Assembly: GCA_964509975.1 (NCBI GenBank)
Contig: CAZDZO010000001.1
Coordinates: 30,545-94,544 of the forward strand
Direction: 5' to 3'
DNA: 64,000 nt
Origin: CAZVBV01 sp964509975
Lineage (GTDB): Bacteria > Patescibacteriota > Gracilibacteria > UBA4473
The notes under the pieces were generated by a model. That model searched no databases. It was not told where the DNA came from and saw only the letters and a list, made by a program, of their open reading frames with translations. Both the position numbers and the translations under genes were made by a program. Below, one piece after another: positions 27,447-35,391 of the stretch; the first letter of the stretch is position 1; each line of letters begins with the position of its first letter.

Positions 27447-27896
27447 ATGAAACGTTTTAATTTTCTCCTTCTCCTCGCTATACTTCCACTAATGGGATGT
27501 GAACATACCACTTCAGAAATTCTTCACATTTCGCACGAGCTGGGCCGATCCATTGTGCAAATCGGCGAGCAATCGTGGAATGTAGAGGTGGCAAAAACAC
27601 CAGAACAACGACAACAAGGGCTCATGCTGCGAGAGAAACTTGAGCCGAGCGCTGGAATGTTATTCGTTTTTGAAGAAGAAGATTTTCACGCTTTCTGGAT
27701 GAAAAACACTCTCATTCCACTCGATGTGATTTGGATTGGGGAAGATTTAAAAGTAGTGGACGTACAAACGCTCACTCCGTGTGTAGCTGAAGAATGCCTA
27801 AACTTTCGCCCATCTGAAAAAGCAAAATACGTGCTTGAAGTAGCTGCCGGAACGTTTAAAGGGCTGGTTAGTGACGAGTTACTCTTTGTCGAGTAA
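27447..27896 (+). CDS. DUF192 lipoprotein
   Basis: 149-aa exported lipoprotein. Signal peptide with lipobox LPLMGC (Cys near residue 17), then a DUF192 domain from ~40 (VEVAKTPEQRQQGLMLRE and FWMKNTLIPLDVIWI). The function of DUF192 proteins is not established; they are small beta-barrel extracytoplasmic proteins. ATG 27447 sits 17 nt after a MITE-like element. The last 18 nt overlap the convergent MraZ-like gene. Confidence 0.85.
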   Translation: MKRFNFLLLLAILPLMGCEHTTSEILHISHELGRSIVQIGEQSWNVEVAKTPEQRQQGLMLREKLEPSAGMLFVFEEEDFHAFWMKNTLIPLDVIWIGEDLKVVDVQTLTPCVAEECLNFRPSEKAKYVLEVAAGTFKGLVSDELLFVE

Positions 27897-28283
27897 ATCT
27901 TTCACCTTCCCTTTTATTAGCACAATATATTCTACACAACCCACAAAGGTTACATCCCTTTCTCCGTCTAATTGTTTTTTTACTTTTGGGGGAAGAATAA
28001 TCCTAGCTGTCTTATCTTTCCGAGGTTCGTAAAGTCTTGAATAAACGTCGTCAAAAAAATTATTTCCTGCATAAATTGTTCGTAGTATTTTTTCACTCGG
28101 AACAATGATAGCCAAGATCTCTTGTTTTGAATTCTTTAACTCTTCAATTAGATGTTCCTGTTCCCCTATCCACACAAGAAAATCCTTTTCCTTCCCCCAT
28201 TCTACTGGAATCGAAATTCTATATTTTGTATCAACCCTTCTTTCCAGGCTTCCTACATATTGCTCGTTTCCTTCTTTTTTCAT
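27879..28283 (-). CDS. MraZ-like double SpoVT/AbrB protein
   Basis: 134 aa with two swapped-hairpin repeats: RRVDTKYRISIPVEW near residue 15 and KTARIILPPKVKKQL near residue 93. This matches the MraZ fold, a DNA-binding regulator of the division and cell wall cluster in many bacteria. No dcw genes are nearby, so either mraZ has moved or this is a paralogue. Divergent to valS with 103 nt between starts. M at 28283 preferred over 28298. Confidence 0.7.
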   Translation of the reverse strand: MKKEGNEQYVGSLERRVDTKYRISIPVEWGKEKDFLVWIGEQEHLIEELKNSKQEILAIIVPSEKILRTIYAGNNFFDDVYSRLYEPRKDKTARIILPPKVKKQLDGERDVTFVGCVEYIVLIKGKVKDLLDKE

Positions 28284-28386
28284 ATTGACAAAGTACAAAG
28301 TTTTAAAAATTCGTCAACCACCCTTTTACTTCTTTTTTTCATTTCAATTCGCTTTCTGTGAGCGAGTTTTTTACAATACCCCCGAC

Positions 28387-30993
28387 ATGGATAAAGCTTA
28401 CGATCATAATTCAACAGAAGACGGGATTTATAAATCTTGGGAAGACTCTGGAAATATGCGTGCCGACAGTGATTCTGCAAAAGATCCTTTTACTATTGTA
28501 CTGCCTCCTCCTAATGTGACAGGGCAGTTACACCTCGGACACGCAGCAATGCTAGCCATAGAGGATATCATGATCCGATACCAAAAGATGACCGGCAAAG
28601 AAGTGCTCTGGTTGCCTGGAACCGATCACGCCGCAATTGCAACCGAGAATGTGGTACTCAAGCACTTGGGAATTGCGAGCCGAGAAGAAATGGGACGAGA
28701 AGAATTTTTGGGAGAATGCCGAAAATTTGCCCAAGAAAAACATGATCGCATCGTGCATCAGATCAAGAAAATGGGAGCGTGGCTTGATTGGTCGCGAGAA
28801 GCTTACACATTTGATGACGAACGAAATCATTCGGTAAATACGATCTTCAAGCAATTGTACGACGATGGACTTATTGTTCGTGGACACAGAATGATCAATT
28901 GGTCAGTGGGAGCACAATCCGTGATTGCTGATGACGAAGTTGAATGGGACGATAACGAAGGTGAATTCTACGACATTCAATGTGGACCATTTATCATTGG
29001 AACATCTCGTCCTGAAACAAAATGTGCTGACAGTCCGGTAGTATTAAATCCAGCAGCTGATTATGTGAAAGCGGAAAAAAAGAGTGACAAATCTCCGCTC
29101 ATTATTTCCAAACACAAATGGGATGATGGGGTGCATTTTCCGAATGAATATGATTTGAAAGAAGTAATAAAAGGAAAGAACCTCGAAGGCATGGAGTTTG
29201 AATTTGAAACGTATGCGGGAAAGAGAAAGTTCTATGTGTTGGTGGATGAGTGCATCGATCCAAAGTTTGGAACGGGAGCCATGACGATTTCAACATCACA
29301 CTCATTGGAAGATTATGAGCTTGCTCAGAGACACGATTTACCGATGTTACAAAAGATTGATTTCGAAGGAAAAATGACGGCTGTTTCTGGTCCGTGTGAA
29401 GGCATGACCGTGGCGCAGGCGCGGAAAGAGTCTGTAAAACACATGGAGAAAAAAGGACTCTTGGTTTCTCGAATTCCATATTCTAATCGTGTACCAAAGT
29501 GTTACCGAAGTGGGTGTGTTATTGAGCCGATGATTTCTCCGCAGTGGTTTGTAAGTGTGGAGAAAGAATTTACGGACAAATTTACAGGGAAAGAAACGAC
29601 CCTCAAGAAGCTCACACAAGAAGCGATTCGAGAAGGTGATGTAAAAATTATTCCGAAGCAATTTGAAAAGACCTATTTCCAATGGATCGACAACTTGCGC
29701 GATTGGTGTATCTCTCGACAGATTTGGTGGGGCCATCAAATTCCGGTGTGGTATGACGAGAAAGGAGGAATTGCGGCCGTTGGCGAAGCGCCTGCTGATA
29801 CGAAGCTAAAACAAGACAAAGACACTCTCGACACATGGTTCTCAAGCGCCCTGTGGCCCTTTTCAACACTCGGTTGGCCTAATGAAGAAGCTGAAGATTT
29901 GAAGAAATTTTATCCAACATCTGTTCTTGAAACCGGACACGATATTCTCTTTTTCTGGGTCGCGCGAATGATTATGTTCGGACGATATGCGACAGGGAAA
30001 TATCCATTTGATACTGTGTATTTACACGGAATGGTGACCGATGAGCATGGGAAAAAAATGTCAAAATCGAGGAACAATGGAATCGATCCGCTCGAAATGA
30101 TTGACGAGTTTGGGGCTGATGCCGTTCGTTTATCACTGGTAATTGGAACGAGTCCAGGAAATCCTATCCCAATTGGAAAAGCCAAGATTGGAGGATATCG
30201 AAACTTCGTAAACAAGCTCTGGAATGCGGGACGGTTTGTGCAGATGCAGATGGAAGAAAGGGAATCTGGAAGCACTGAACCAAAAAGTTTGGCTGATAAA
30301 TGGATTGCATCTCGGTTTTCTGCTGTTTCAAAAGAAATTGCAACACACTTGCAAAAACATGAAATATCCATTGCGGGAGATAAAATTTATCACTTCGTAT
30401 GGGACGAATTCTGCGACTGGTACATCGAAGCGAGCAAGGTAGAAAAAAATCCTGCTTTCTTGAAACACATCTTCTTAGAAATACTCAAACTCACTCACCC
30501 GCTCTGTCCATTTATCACGGAGAAGCTGTGGGGAGAACTCGCTGATGATGGATTTTTGGTGAACCAAGCATTTCCAGTTTCCAATTTCACGGACAATACA
30601 GCTGAAAAGACCTTCTCAATGACACAAGAAATTGTAACCGAAATTCGTCGCGTACGCGCTGACAATCAATTGAATCCAAAAGAAAAGCTCTCCATTCAAC
30701 TCTCTGGAGAGGTGGACGAAAGATTGATAACAACACTTGCTGGAGTGAAATTTGAAGATGTAGACAAAGCTTCTGCTACAAAAATTGTTGTAGGAAAATT
30801 GGATATATTTGTTCAAATCCCAATTGATGAAAAACGTATTGCTCGTGAAAAATCTGCTCTCGAAGCCCAAATCAAATCTCTTGAAGTTCGTCTTGGAAAT
30901 AAAGGCTATGTCGACAAAGCACCAGCGCATCTAATCGAGCAAACCAAGAAAGAACTTGAAGACGCACAAGAAAAACTACAAAAGCTTTTGTGA
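28387..30993 (+). CDS. valS: Valyl-tRNA synthetase
   Basis: Class I synthetase for tRNA-Val, 868 aa. HIGH motif in PPPNVTGQLHLGHA near residue 47; KMSKS segment at GKKMSKSRNN near residue 560; the editing domain (CP1) carries GTSRPETKCADSPV. The C-terminal coiled coil (LEAQIKSLEVRLGNK) is typical of ValRS. ATG 28387 lies 9 nt after TACAAT (28372-28377), fitting a leaderless mRNA; the upstream in-frame extension has no conservation. Confidence 0.96.
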   Translation: MDKAYDHNSTEDGIYKSWEDSGNMRADSDSAKDPFTIVLPPPNVTGQLHLGHAAMLAIEDIMIRYQKMTGKEVLWLPGTDHAAIATENVVLKHLGIASREEMGREEFLGECRKFAQEKHDRIVHQIKKMGAWLDWSREAYTFDDERNHSVNTIFKQLYDDGLIVRGHRMINWSVGAQSVIADDEVEWDDNEGEFYDIQCGPFIIGTSRPETKCADSPVVLNPAADYVKAEKKSDKSPLIISKHKWDDGVHFPNEYDLKEVIKGKNLEGMEFEFETYAGKRKFYVLVDECIDPKFGTGAMTISTSHSLEDYELAQRHDLPMLQKIDFEGKMTAVSGPCEGMTVAQARKESVKHMEKKGLLVSRIPYSNRVPKCYRSGCVIEPMISPQWFVSVEKEFTDKFTGKETTLKKLTQEAIREGDVKIIPKQFEKTYFQWIDNLRDWCISRQIWWGHQIPVWYDEKGGIAAVGEAPADTKLKQDKDTLDTWFSSALWPFSTLGWPNEEAEDLKKFYPTSVLETGHDILFFWVARMIMFGRYATGKYPFDTVYLHGMVTDEHGKKMSKSRNNGIDPLEMIDEFGADAVRLSLVIGTSPGNPIPIGKAKIGGYRNFVNKLWNAGRFVQMQMEERESGSTEPKSLADKWIASRFSAVSKEIATHLQKHEISIAGDKIYHFVWDEFCDWYIEASKVEKNPAFLKHIFLEILKLTHPLCPFITEKLWGELADDGFLVNQAFPVSNFTDNTAEKTFSMTQEIVTEIRRVRADNQLNPKEKLSIQLSGEVDERLITTLAGVKFEDVDKASATKIVVGKLDIFVQIPIDEKRIAREKSALEAQIKSLEVRLGNKGYVDKAPAHLIEQTKKELEDAQEKLQKLL

Positions 30994-31011
30994 GTATTCT
31001 CGCTTATAGAC

Positions 31012-31041
31012 TTGACAAACCACTGCCAAGTGTGGTATAAT
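31012..31041 (+). promoter_or_regulatory. Consensus sigma70 promoter pointing into a minus-strand gene
   Basis: TTGACA (31012-31017), 18-nt spacer, TATAAT (31036-31041): both hexamers are perfect. It lies between valS and the convergent Kazal-SLH gene and points into that gene's 3' end. AGGAG follows at 31043, but the only nearby ORF is 14 codons (31081). Confidence 0.6.
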
Positions 31042-31062
31042 TAGGAGATAGGGGTAAATACT

Positions 31063-32724
31063 TTATTCCGTAATAAGCTCATGCACCTTTTGCATCATCT
31101 TTGCCGCTTCGGCTCGGAGAATTGAGTTTTTTGGTTGAAATGTTCCGTCAGGATATCCATTAATGATGCCCAGTTTTTTTCCGTGCTGGATGATGTGAAT
31201 GTCTGGAGAATGATAGTCAACATCGATAAAAGAACTTCTCACAATTACATCTGGAACATCTACATGAAACACTTCAAAGATAGCACGAAGAACTTCAACT
31301 CTATCTGCTTTTTTGTCTGGATTTGGATGACCTGCCCACATCGTCATCCCAAGAGATTCTCCCATCGCAATTTCATCATGTGCCCAGTGATTCTCTGCAT
31401 ATGAATTGGCTGGTATTAAGGCTGGATCGAATGGCATATTTGCCAGTTGAAAAAGCATATTTGTAATTTCTGCTTTTGTTACCGGATCCCCAGGACCAAA
31501 GAGTCCTGTTTCGTTTCCGTTGTCATCAAGATAACCGCCAATGATACCCAAGTTTTGAAGGAACCTCACAGGTCCCAAGAACCACGCTTCTTCATCAACA
31601 TCGATAAATGGAATTTCTCCTACCCGAAATTTTTCGCGTGCAGAACTCGTCCGTGCCTCAACCACAAGGGAGTTCAATAATTCAATTTCCTGCTCTAGTC
31701 GCGTTCTATCTGAAAGCATCTGTGTAAATTCCAAAAAGTTCTCGATGTATTGAATAAGGTTTCGTCGCGGTGTTGGTTTAAAATTATATTGATGAAGTAC
31801 AAAAGAAAGTTCTGTAAGTCTGTCAGCCCCTTTGTCACTAATTCGTGGACGCAAGGCGTTCAGTTCAACATGTTTCACATCAAAGAGTTCTACCGCTTGT
31901 TTGAAGTTTGCAATACGAGGCACTTCCTCTGGAAAACACTCCCCATCATACTGCCAAAAAACATCTTTCTTTTTGTTGAGATAACACATGTTACTATAGA
32001 TTTTTCCATCGCTCCCACATACGGGATCGTAATCATCCGTACAAGCCGTTTCTTCTGGAAAACTCCAGTGCTGACAAGCCCCTTCGTGGACAATTTCCAT
32101 TCCTTTTTGAAAAGGAAAACAGCGATTATAGTATGTTTTCCCGTCGCTTCCGCACACAGGTTCTTCGCGTAAATTACATTCTGGCGAAGGACTTTCAATA
32201 TGATTTCCAAGTAATATTTTGTTAGCCGTAATAGGAAAGTCTCCCATGAACCACGTATCAGGATCGCGGAAATCGTCTTCTTCGAGAACAAGAAATTCTG
32301 GGTTGGGAATAGAGAACTGGTGTTCCCCTGAAAATGTTCCCATGGAAGTGTCGGCTAAAATACGAAACTCCGTTGTTTTGTTGTCTGGCAACCAGACATT
32401 TAAGTTTGAAAATTGCATTACATCACTGTCTGCCAATGCCATTTTTCCGAGTGATTTATTCCCTTGCATAAGTTCATACCGCACAAATTGATCGCGATTA
32501 TCTCCTTGATGAAGAAAGCGAAATTTCTTTAATGTTACTCCTTCTGCATTATGGTTTGATGCCGTCATCCAAACGCGAAAAACTTCCACGTTTTCTACTC
32601 CCGGTTCCATTCTTTGGGTAGGTAAGTTACTCGGACTGAGACGAACCTCAAGTTCAGGACGAACAGCTGCAAAGGTGCTTGAAAAAAGAAAAAGAAAACC
32701 GAATGCAATCACGTATTTTTTCAT
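31063..32724 (-). CDS. Secreted Kazal-domain protein with C-terminal SLH repeats
   Basis: 553 aa. Signal peptide (residues 1-20, FLFLFSSTFAA). A beta-rich region (~25-170) is followed by two Kazal-type serine protease inhibitor domains (~178-218 and ~225-263), each with PVCGSDGK.Y.N.C. A helical linker precedes three SLH motifs at ~369-425, ~430-490 and ~500-550 (FIDVD..., GIINGYPDGTFQPKN), which anchor proteins to cell-wall polymers. Inferred role: a surface-bound protease inhibitor, perhaps against host or neighbour proteases. ATG 32724 follows a TTG that is less likely to start. Confidence 0.88.
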   Translation of the reverse strand: MKKYVIAFGFLFLFSSTFAAVRPELEVRLSPSNLPTQRMEPGVENVEVFRVWMTASNHNAEGVTLKKFRFLHQGDNRDQFVRYELMQGNKSLGKMALADSDVMQFSNLNVWLPDNKTTEFRILADTSMGTFSGEHQFSIPNPEFLVLEEDDFRDPDTWFMGDFPITANKILLGNHIESPSPECNLREEPVCGSDGKTYYNRCFPFQKGMEIVHEGACQHWSFPEETACTDDYDPVCGSDGKIYSNMCYLNKKKDVFWQYDGECFPEEVPRIANFKQAVELFDVKHVELNALRPRISDKGADRLTELSFVLHQYNFKPTPRRNLIQYIENFLEFTQMLSDRTRLEQEIELLNSLVVEARTSSAREKFRVGEIPFIDVDEEAWFLGPVRFLQNLGIIGGYLDDNGNETGLFGPGDPVTKAEITNMLFQLANMPFDPALIPANSYAENHWAHDEIAMGESLGMTMWAGHPNPDKKADRVEVLRAIFEVFHVDVPDVIVRSSFIDVDYHSPDIHIIQHGKKLGIINGYPDGTFQPKNSILRAEAAKMMQKVHELITE

Positions 32725-32780
32725 CAAGTTTTACTTTACACCCTTTCTTGAAAAAGAAAAATCGAGCCTTCTTCTTTTTA

Positions 32781-32815
32781 TAAAAAATACCCCACCGCCC
32801 TGTAACGGGGGTGGG
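32781..32815 (-). terminator. Terminator of the 163-aa gene
   Basis: CCCACC (32791-32796) pairs with GGTGGG (32810-32815), with an inner CCC/GGG. On the minus strand the stem is followed by a TATTTTTT stretch. It ends the minus-strand unit that stops at 32831. Confidence 0.7.
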
Positions 32816-32830
32816 ATATACCGGATACTT

Positions 32831-33322
32831 TTACTCTTTCTCCGGCGGAAAAAATTCGTTTATCAACATTCTTACCATTCCTGTTAAAACTGCCAATTGG
32901 TACTGAGAAAAAATACAAGTCCCAATGGCACCCGGTTTCAGCTTTGTGTCCATATAGACCAATTGCATCTTCCCTTCTCCTTCTCCTATGTGAATAGATC
33001 GTTCCTCAGCTCCCAAAACAATTGAAAACTGAGAAAAAGAGAGTGATTGAAGTTTCTGCGAACCACATTTTCCCAGAATAAAATCAGAATAAACACTGAT
33101 AAAATTTCTTTTCTTTTCTTGACCAAGAAACACTGTGTGTTCTGTTTTTCTCACTTCCGTTTTTTTTTCATTTGTGATCGAAAAAATAAAATTTACGATC
33201 GTGTTAAAAATTTCGTTTGCATCTTTGATAAACTCATCCCCCGCTGATTTCTTCTGTAAAGAGAAATAAGGATTTTCTTTGCTTAATAGAGGATATTCAC
33301 ACGCTTTTTGTTGTGTTTTCAT
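32831..33322 (-). CDS. Hypothetical protein, 163 aa
   Basis: Not recognised. Soluble alpha/beta-looking protein; the middle and end contain strands and a helix (SFSQFSIVLGAEERSIH, GTCIFSQYQLAVLTGMVRM). An AAAGGA Shine-Dalgarno lies 5 nt before the ATG. It is preceded by a consensus promoter (33472-33500) and a structured leader of about 140 nt, and followed by a clear terminator, so it is a monocistronic, probably regulated gene. Confidence 0.55.
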   Translation of the reverse strand: MKTQQKACEYPLLSKENPYFSLQKKSAGDEFIKDANEIFNTIVNFIFSITNEKKTEVRKTEHTVFLGQEKKRNFISVYSDFILGKCGSQKLQSLSFSQFSIVLGAEERSIHIGEGEGKMQLVYMDTKLKPGAIGTCIFSQYQLAVLTGMVRMLINEFFPPEKE

Positions 33323-33356
33323 GATTCCTTTTGTTTAGGTTAACTTAATATATTTA

Positions 33357-33401
33357 CTCGACAATGATTTATCCAAATTTCATGAACAAATCACTGTCGA
33401 G
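33357..33401 (-). promoter_or_regulatory. Long inverted repeat in the leader of the 163-aa gene
   Basis: Two 14-nt arms, CTCGACAATGATTT (33357-33370) and its near-complement (33388-33401, one mismatch), 17 nt apart. It would form a stable hairpin in the 5' leader. A second hairpin (CACGATAA aaa TTATCGTG, 33440-33458) stands at the 5' end of the same transcript. Confidence 0.5.
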
Positions 33402-33471
33402 CATGGTAAGAAATGTAAAAGATCGAATTTTTCGGTAGACACGATAAAAATTATCGTGCATACACACTTGC

Positions 33472-33500
33472 TATATAGCCCAAAAACCGGACAGTGTCAA
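33472..33500 (-). promoter_or_regulatory. Promoter of the 163-aa gene
   Basis: On the minus strand TTGACA (plus 33495-33500), 17-nt spacer, TATATA (plus 33472-33477). Transcription would begin near 33465, giving a ~143-nt leader. Confidence 0.6.
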
Positions 33501-33512
33501 TGCCTCTTTCTC

Positions 33513-33803
33513 CTAAAAGGGCAAATCCTCAGCAGATGGTTCTCCCAAATCAGCCGGCGCCTCCTTCGCAGGAGCGGCCTCTTTTTTTTCTTGGTTTGGT
33601 TTCCAGTCATCCACTTGTAGGTAGTGTGTCATTCCACTCGCACTGGGTTCTCGTCGTTCGCAAACTTTTACGTTTACCCATCCATTGTCGAGATTCTGTT
33701 GCATCGCTTGTATGTCACTCTCTGAGATACTCAGCTTCATCATGTCTCCGAAGCGCGTTGTTATTTTCTTTCCGTTTCCGCAGTAAACTTTTTCTTCACT
33801 CAT
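33513..33803 (-). CDS. Small protein with an SSB-like acidic tail, 96 aa
   Basis: Unknown N-terminal domain (residues 1-68) with an HYLQVDDWKPN segment. A Lys/Ala/Glu/Pro linker follows, then a C-terminus PSAEDLPF. That end closely resembles the DDIPF tip of bacterial SSB, which docks repair and replication enzymes. I do not see a clear OB fold. Inference: an auxiliary DNA-metabolism protein that competes for or shares SSB partners. An AT-rich, partly self-complementary spacer lies upstream. Confidence 0.55.
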   Translation of the reverse strand: MSEEKVYCGNGKKITTRFGDMMKLSISESDIQAMQQNLDNGWVNVKVCERREPSASGMTHYLQVDDWKPNQEKKEAAPAKEAPADLGEPSAEDLPF

Positions 33804-33864
33804 GTTTAAAAAATTAATCGAAAAGAGTGTAGTTGTTTTTATAAAATTCTCTAGTCAAAATATT

Positions 33865-33945
33865 AAAATAGTTCAAAAGTCGAAGAGTCCAAGAGTTAAA
33901 GAGAAATTACTTTTAGACTTTTATACTCTTCTACTCTTTAACTTG
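33865..33945. repeat. Low-complexity, partly self-complementary spacer
   Basis: Repeats of AGTC/AAGAGT-type words on one side and ACTCTT/AACTTG on the other, able to fold back (CAAGAGTTAAAGAG versus CTCTTTAACTTG). Similar pyrimidine-rich text occurs at about 100-165 and 44262-44365. May act as a weak terminator. Confidence 0.35.
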
Positions 33946-33952
33946 TAATTTT

Positions 33953-34933
33953 TTAAACTTTCTCTCGACAGTTTTCGACCCACTCTTTGTTTTCAAGGTA
34001 CCATTTAATTGTCATCGGAAGAGCTTCTTCGAACGTGTGACGCGGTTTCCACCCAAGCTTCTTTTCAATCTTGCTCGCATCCATGGCGTAACGTTCATCG
34101 TGCGCTTTTCTGTCGGTGATGAATGTGATTTTAGATGTTGAATCCGGAACGTTTTCGAGAATAAGGTTTGTAATTTCAATGTTTGATTTTTCATTGTGTC
34201 CTCCGATATTCCAGACTTCTCCTGGGTCTGATTTCTCGAAAGCCAACAAGATTGCTTCGCAGTGATCCTCTACATAGAGCCAATCGCGAACATTGGTTCC
34301 ATCTCCGTATAAAGACAGGTCTTCGTTTCCCATTGCCCGAAAGAGGAAGAAGGGGATCAATTTTTCAGGGAATTGGTAGGGTCCGTAATTATTAGAACAT
34401 CGTGTAATAATTGCATCGAGTCCATAGGTCTCGTGCCACGAAAGAACAAGAAGATCTGCTGCTGCTTTGGCTGCTGCATACGGACAATTAGGAGCAATGG
34501 GCGTCTCTTCTGTGAAATAATTTGTCGACCCTTCTCCCAAATCTCCATACACCTCATCTGTCGAAACTTGATGATATCGCTTGATCTCATATTTTCTCGA
34601 CGCCTCAAGCAACGTATGCGTCCCAACAATGTTTGTTTGAATAAAGGGGTTGGAATCCTCAATAGATCTGTCTACGTGTGTCTCTGCCGCAAAATGAATC
34701 ACTCCGTCGAACTGTTCTTTTGCGAAGAGTTGATCAACAAAATCCACATCCGCAATATCTCCTTCGACAAATGTATACCGAGGGTCATCTTCAATATCTC
34801 GTAGGTTCTCAAGGTTTCCAGCATAGGTGAGCTTGTCGAGGTTCACAATTTCGTATTCTCTGTTTTCCAAAATATGGTGAATAAAGTTTGATCCAATGAA
34901 TCCAGCGCCACCAGTGACAAGTATCTTTTTCAT
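33953..34933 (-). CDS. rfbB: dTDP-glucose 4,6-dehydratase
   Basis: Second step of dTDP-L-rhamnose synthesis: dTDP-glucose to dTDP-4-keto-6-deoxyglucose, NAD-dependent. 326 aa. Rossmann motif TGGAGFIGSN near residue 9, catalytic STDEVYGDL near 121, and the Y-x3-K pair in CPYAAAKAAAD near 150. C-terminal sugar-nucleotide region with GWKPRHTFEEAL. rfbD lies at 49 kb; rfbA and rfbC are not in the window. MKKILV at 34933 is the family start; an upstream M at 34942 is less likely. Confidence 0.96.
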   Translation of the reverse strand: MKKILVTGGAGFIGSNFIHHILENREYEIVNLDKLTYAGNLENLRDIEDDPRYTFVEGDIADVDFVDQLFAKEQFDGVIHFAAETHVDRSIEDSNPFIQTNIVGTHTLLEASRKYEIKRYHQVSTDEVYGDLGEGSTNYFTEETPIAPNCPYAAAKAAADLLVLSWHETYGLDAIITRCSNNYGPYQFPEKLIPFFLFRAMGNEDLSLYGDGTNVRDWLYVEDHCEAILLAFEKSDPGEVWNIGGHNEKSNIEITNLILENVPDSTSKITFITDRKAHDERYAMDASKIEKKLGWKPRHTFEEALPMTIKWYLENKEWVENCREKV

Positions 34934-35024
34934 CGCCGGCAACCTACCATATTTTCAAAAAAAAATCTTTGAAATTTTCAAGAATTTCCGTATAACCTTT
35001 TCGCTGTTTTCCAAAAGATTATGA

Positions 35025-35180
35025 GCGCAGGGTGGCGCAGGACGAATAGGGTTGAATGAGTGTAGCGAATGAAATCCGTTAAATGAGTCCGAGAACTCTG
35101 TGCGAATAAAGAGGAGCGATCACGAAGTATGACGCCCTTCGTCGAAGACGAAGAAGTCCAACGAAGTGATCCAGCGACGA
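35025..35180 (+). ncRNA. tRNA-abutting structured repeat, copy 1 (before tRNA-Thr)
   Basis: About 155 nt ending exactly at the tRNA-Thr 5' end. Stem A GGAC/GTCC (35040-35043 with 35087-35090). Stem B CTCT/AGAG (35096-35099 with 35110-35113). Stem C GATCAC/GTGATC (35118-35123 with 35166-35171) encloses CTTCGTC-gaa-GACGAAG (35137-35153). A 9-nt linker cagcgacga follows, then the tRNA. Copies before tRNA-Asn and tRNA-Leu have the same stems with compensatory changes. I do not recognise the family. Whether it is a leader RNA, an operator-like repeat or a mobile element is open. Confidence 0.6.
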
Positions 35181-35255
35181 GCCGTCATAGCTCAGTGGTA
35201 GAGCACGACCATGGTAAGGTCGGGGTCTTGGGTTCAAATCCCAATGACGGCTCCA
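35181..35255 (+). tRNA. tRNA-Thr (GGT)
   Basis: Acceptor GCCGTCA/TGACGGC, D-arm AGCTCAGTGGTAGAGC, anticodon stem CGACC/GGTCG with loop ATGGTAA (anticodon GGT), T-arm GGTTCAAATCC. CCA is encoded at 35253-35255. A G/C-rich hairpin (CCAGC...GCTGG) follows directly. Confidence 0.95.
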
Positions 35256-35391
35256 GCCTTCGCCCGAAGAGCTTCGGCTGGCAAGCCAAGCGATTCGTTT
35301 CGCGAAGTGCTGTCCTCCGAATCCCGATTTATCGGGAGAAGGGGGACCTTTTGAATTGCTTTTAAACTTGATTTCCAGTAAACACTCACCC

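Noticed and set aside
31081..31125. 14-codon ORF after the antisense consensus promoter
   Set aside because: Too short, poor spacing from AGGAG and antisense to the Kazal-SLH gene; treated as non-coding.
35129..35365. ORFs across tRNA-Thr and its 5' repeat
   Set aside because: They translate the tRNA and structured repeat; no protein-like pattern.
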